A DNA stretch of 5,539 nt from Oscillospiraceae bacterium (GTDB lineage: Bacteria > Bacillota > Clostridia > Oscillospirales > Oscillospiraceae): the NCBI GenBank assembly GCA_017557265.1, contig JAFZAM010000061.1:1-5539 (forward strand), read 5' to 3'. The position numbers were made by a program, and so were the translations under genes. Shown here piece by piece: positions 5,523 through 5,539 of the stretch (position 1 is the first letter of the stretch; each line of letters begins with the position of its first letter). The notes below the pieces were generated by a model. The model did not search any database and was not told where the DNA came from. It saw only the letters and a list, made by a program, of their open reading frames with translations.

Positions 5523-5539
5523 TACATTACCGCAAATGC

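Noticed and set aside
5384..5539. A genuine new PGK N-terminal extension or gene fusion
   Set aside because: The extension residues match no PGK, whereas the opposite strand reads as a clean ProRS C-terminus with its own stop codon, so the minus-strand reading is noncoding there.

Overview
This window looks like chromosomal housekeeping DNA from a GC-rich, Gram-positive, probably spore-forming member of the Clostridia (Oscillospiraceae-like is a guess). The main pointers are a YlmC/YmxH-family sporulation-type PRC-barrel protein next to rpsB, strong AGGAGG-type ribosome binding sites throughout, a pgk-tpiA-gpmI glycolytic operon with a Mn-dependent phosphoglycerate mutase, and strongly G/C-ending codons. 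I see no rRNA, tRNA, CRISPR array, insertion sequence or phage gene.

Layout. Positions 1-77 (minus) hold only the first codons of a membrane protein, probably a heavy-metal/arsenic exporter, transcribed leftward from a good sigma-A promoter. A rightward ylmC/ymxH-like gene (220-495) follows. After a 160-bp gap with an extended -10 promoter and a structured 5' leader come rpsB (656-1396) and tsf (1426-2349), encoding ribosomal protein S2 and elongation factor Ts. A perfect 10-bp-stem hairpin with U-tracts on both sides (2366-2399) ends this unit and, read on the other strand, the converging one. The minus-strand glycolytic operon runs pgk (5' truncated), tpiA, gpmI, with gaps of 27 and 3 bases. 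These encode three lower-glycolysis steps: 1,3-bisphosphoglycerate to 3-phosphoglycerate, dihydroxyacetone phosphate to glyceraldehyde 3-phosphate, and 3- to 2-phosphoglycerate.

The most notable feature is at the right edge. Near position 5420 the pgk coding sequence stops abruptly at about the hinge between its two domains. The next ~100 bases, on the opposite strand, are the last ~33 codons of a prolyl-tRNA synthetase (proS) ending in a normal stop at 5520-5522. No gene boundary lies between them: two conserved genes are joined mid-gene, head to head in their missing parts, and base composition shifts at the join. The two explanations are an assembly or amplification chimera at a contig end, which I think more likely, or a real rearrangement breakpoint. 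I found no convincing new biological system; the S2 leader structure is the best candidate for regulatory biology.
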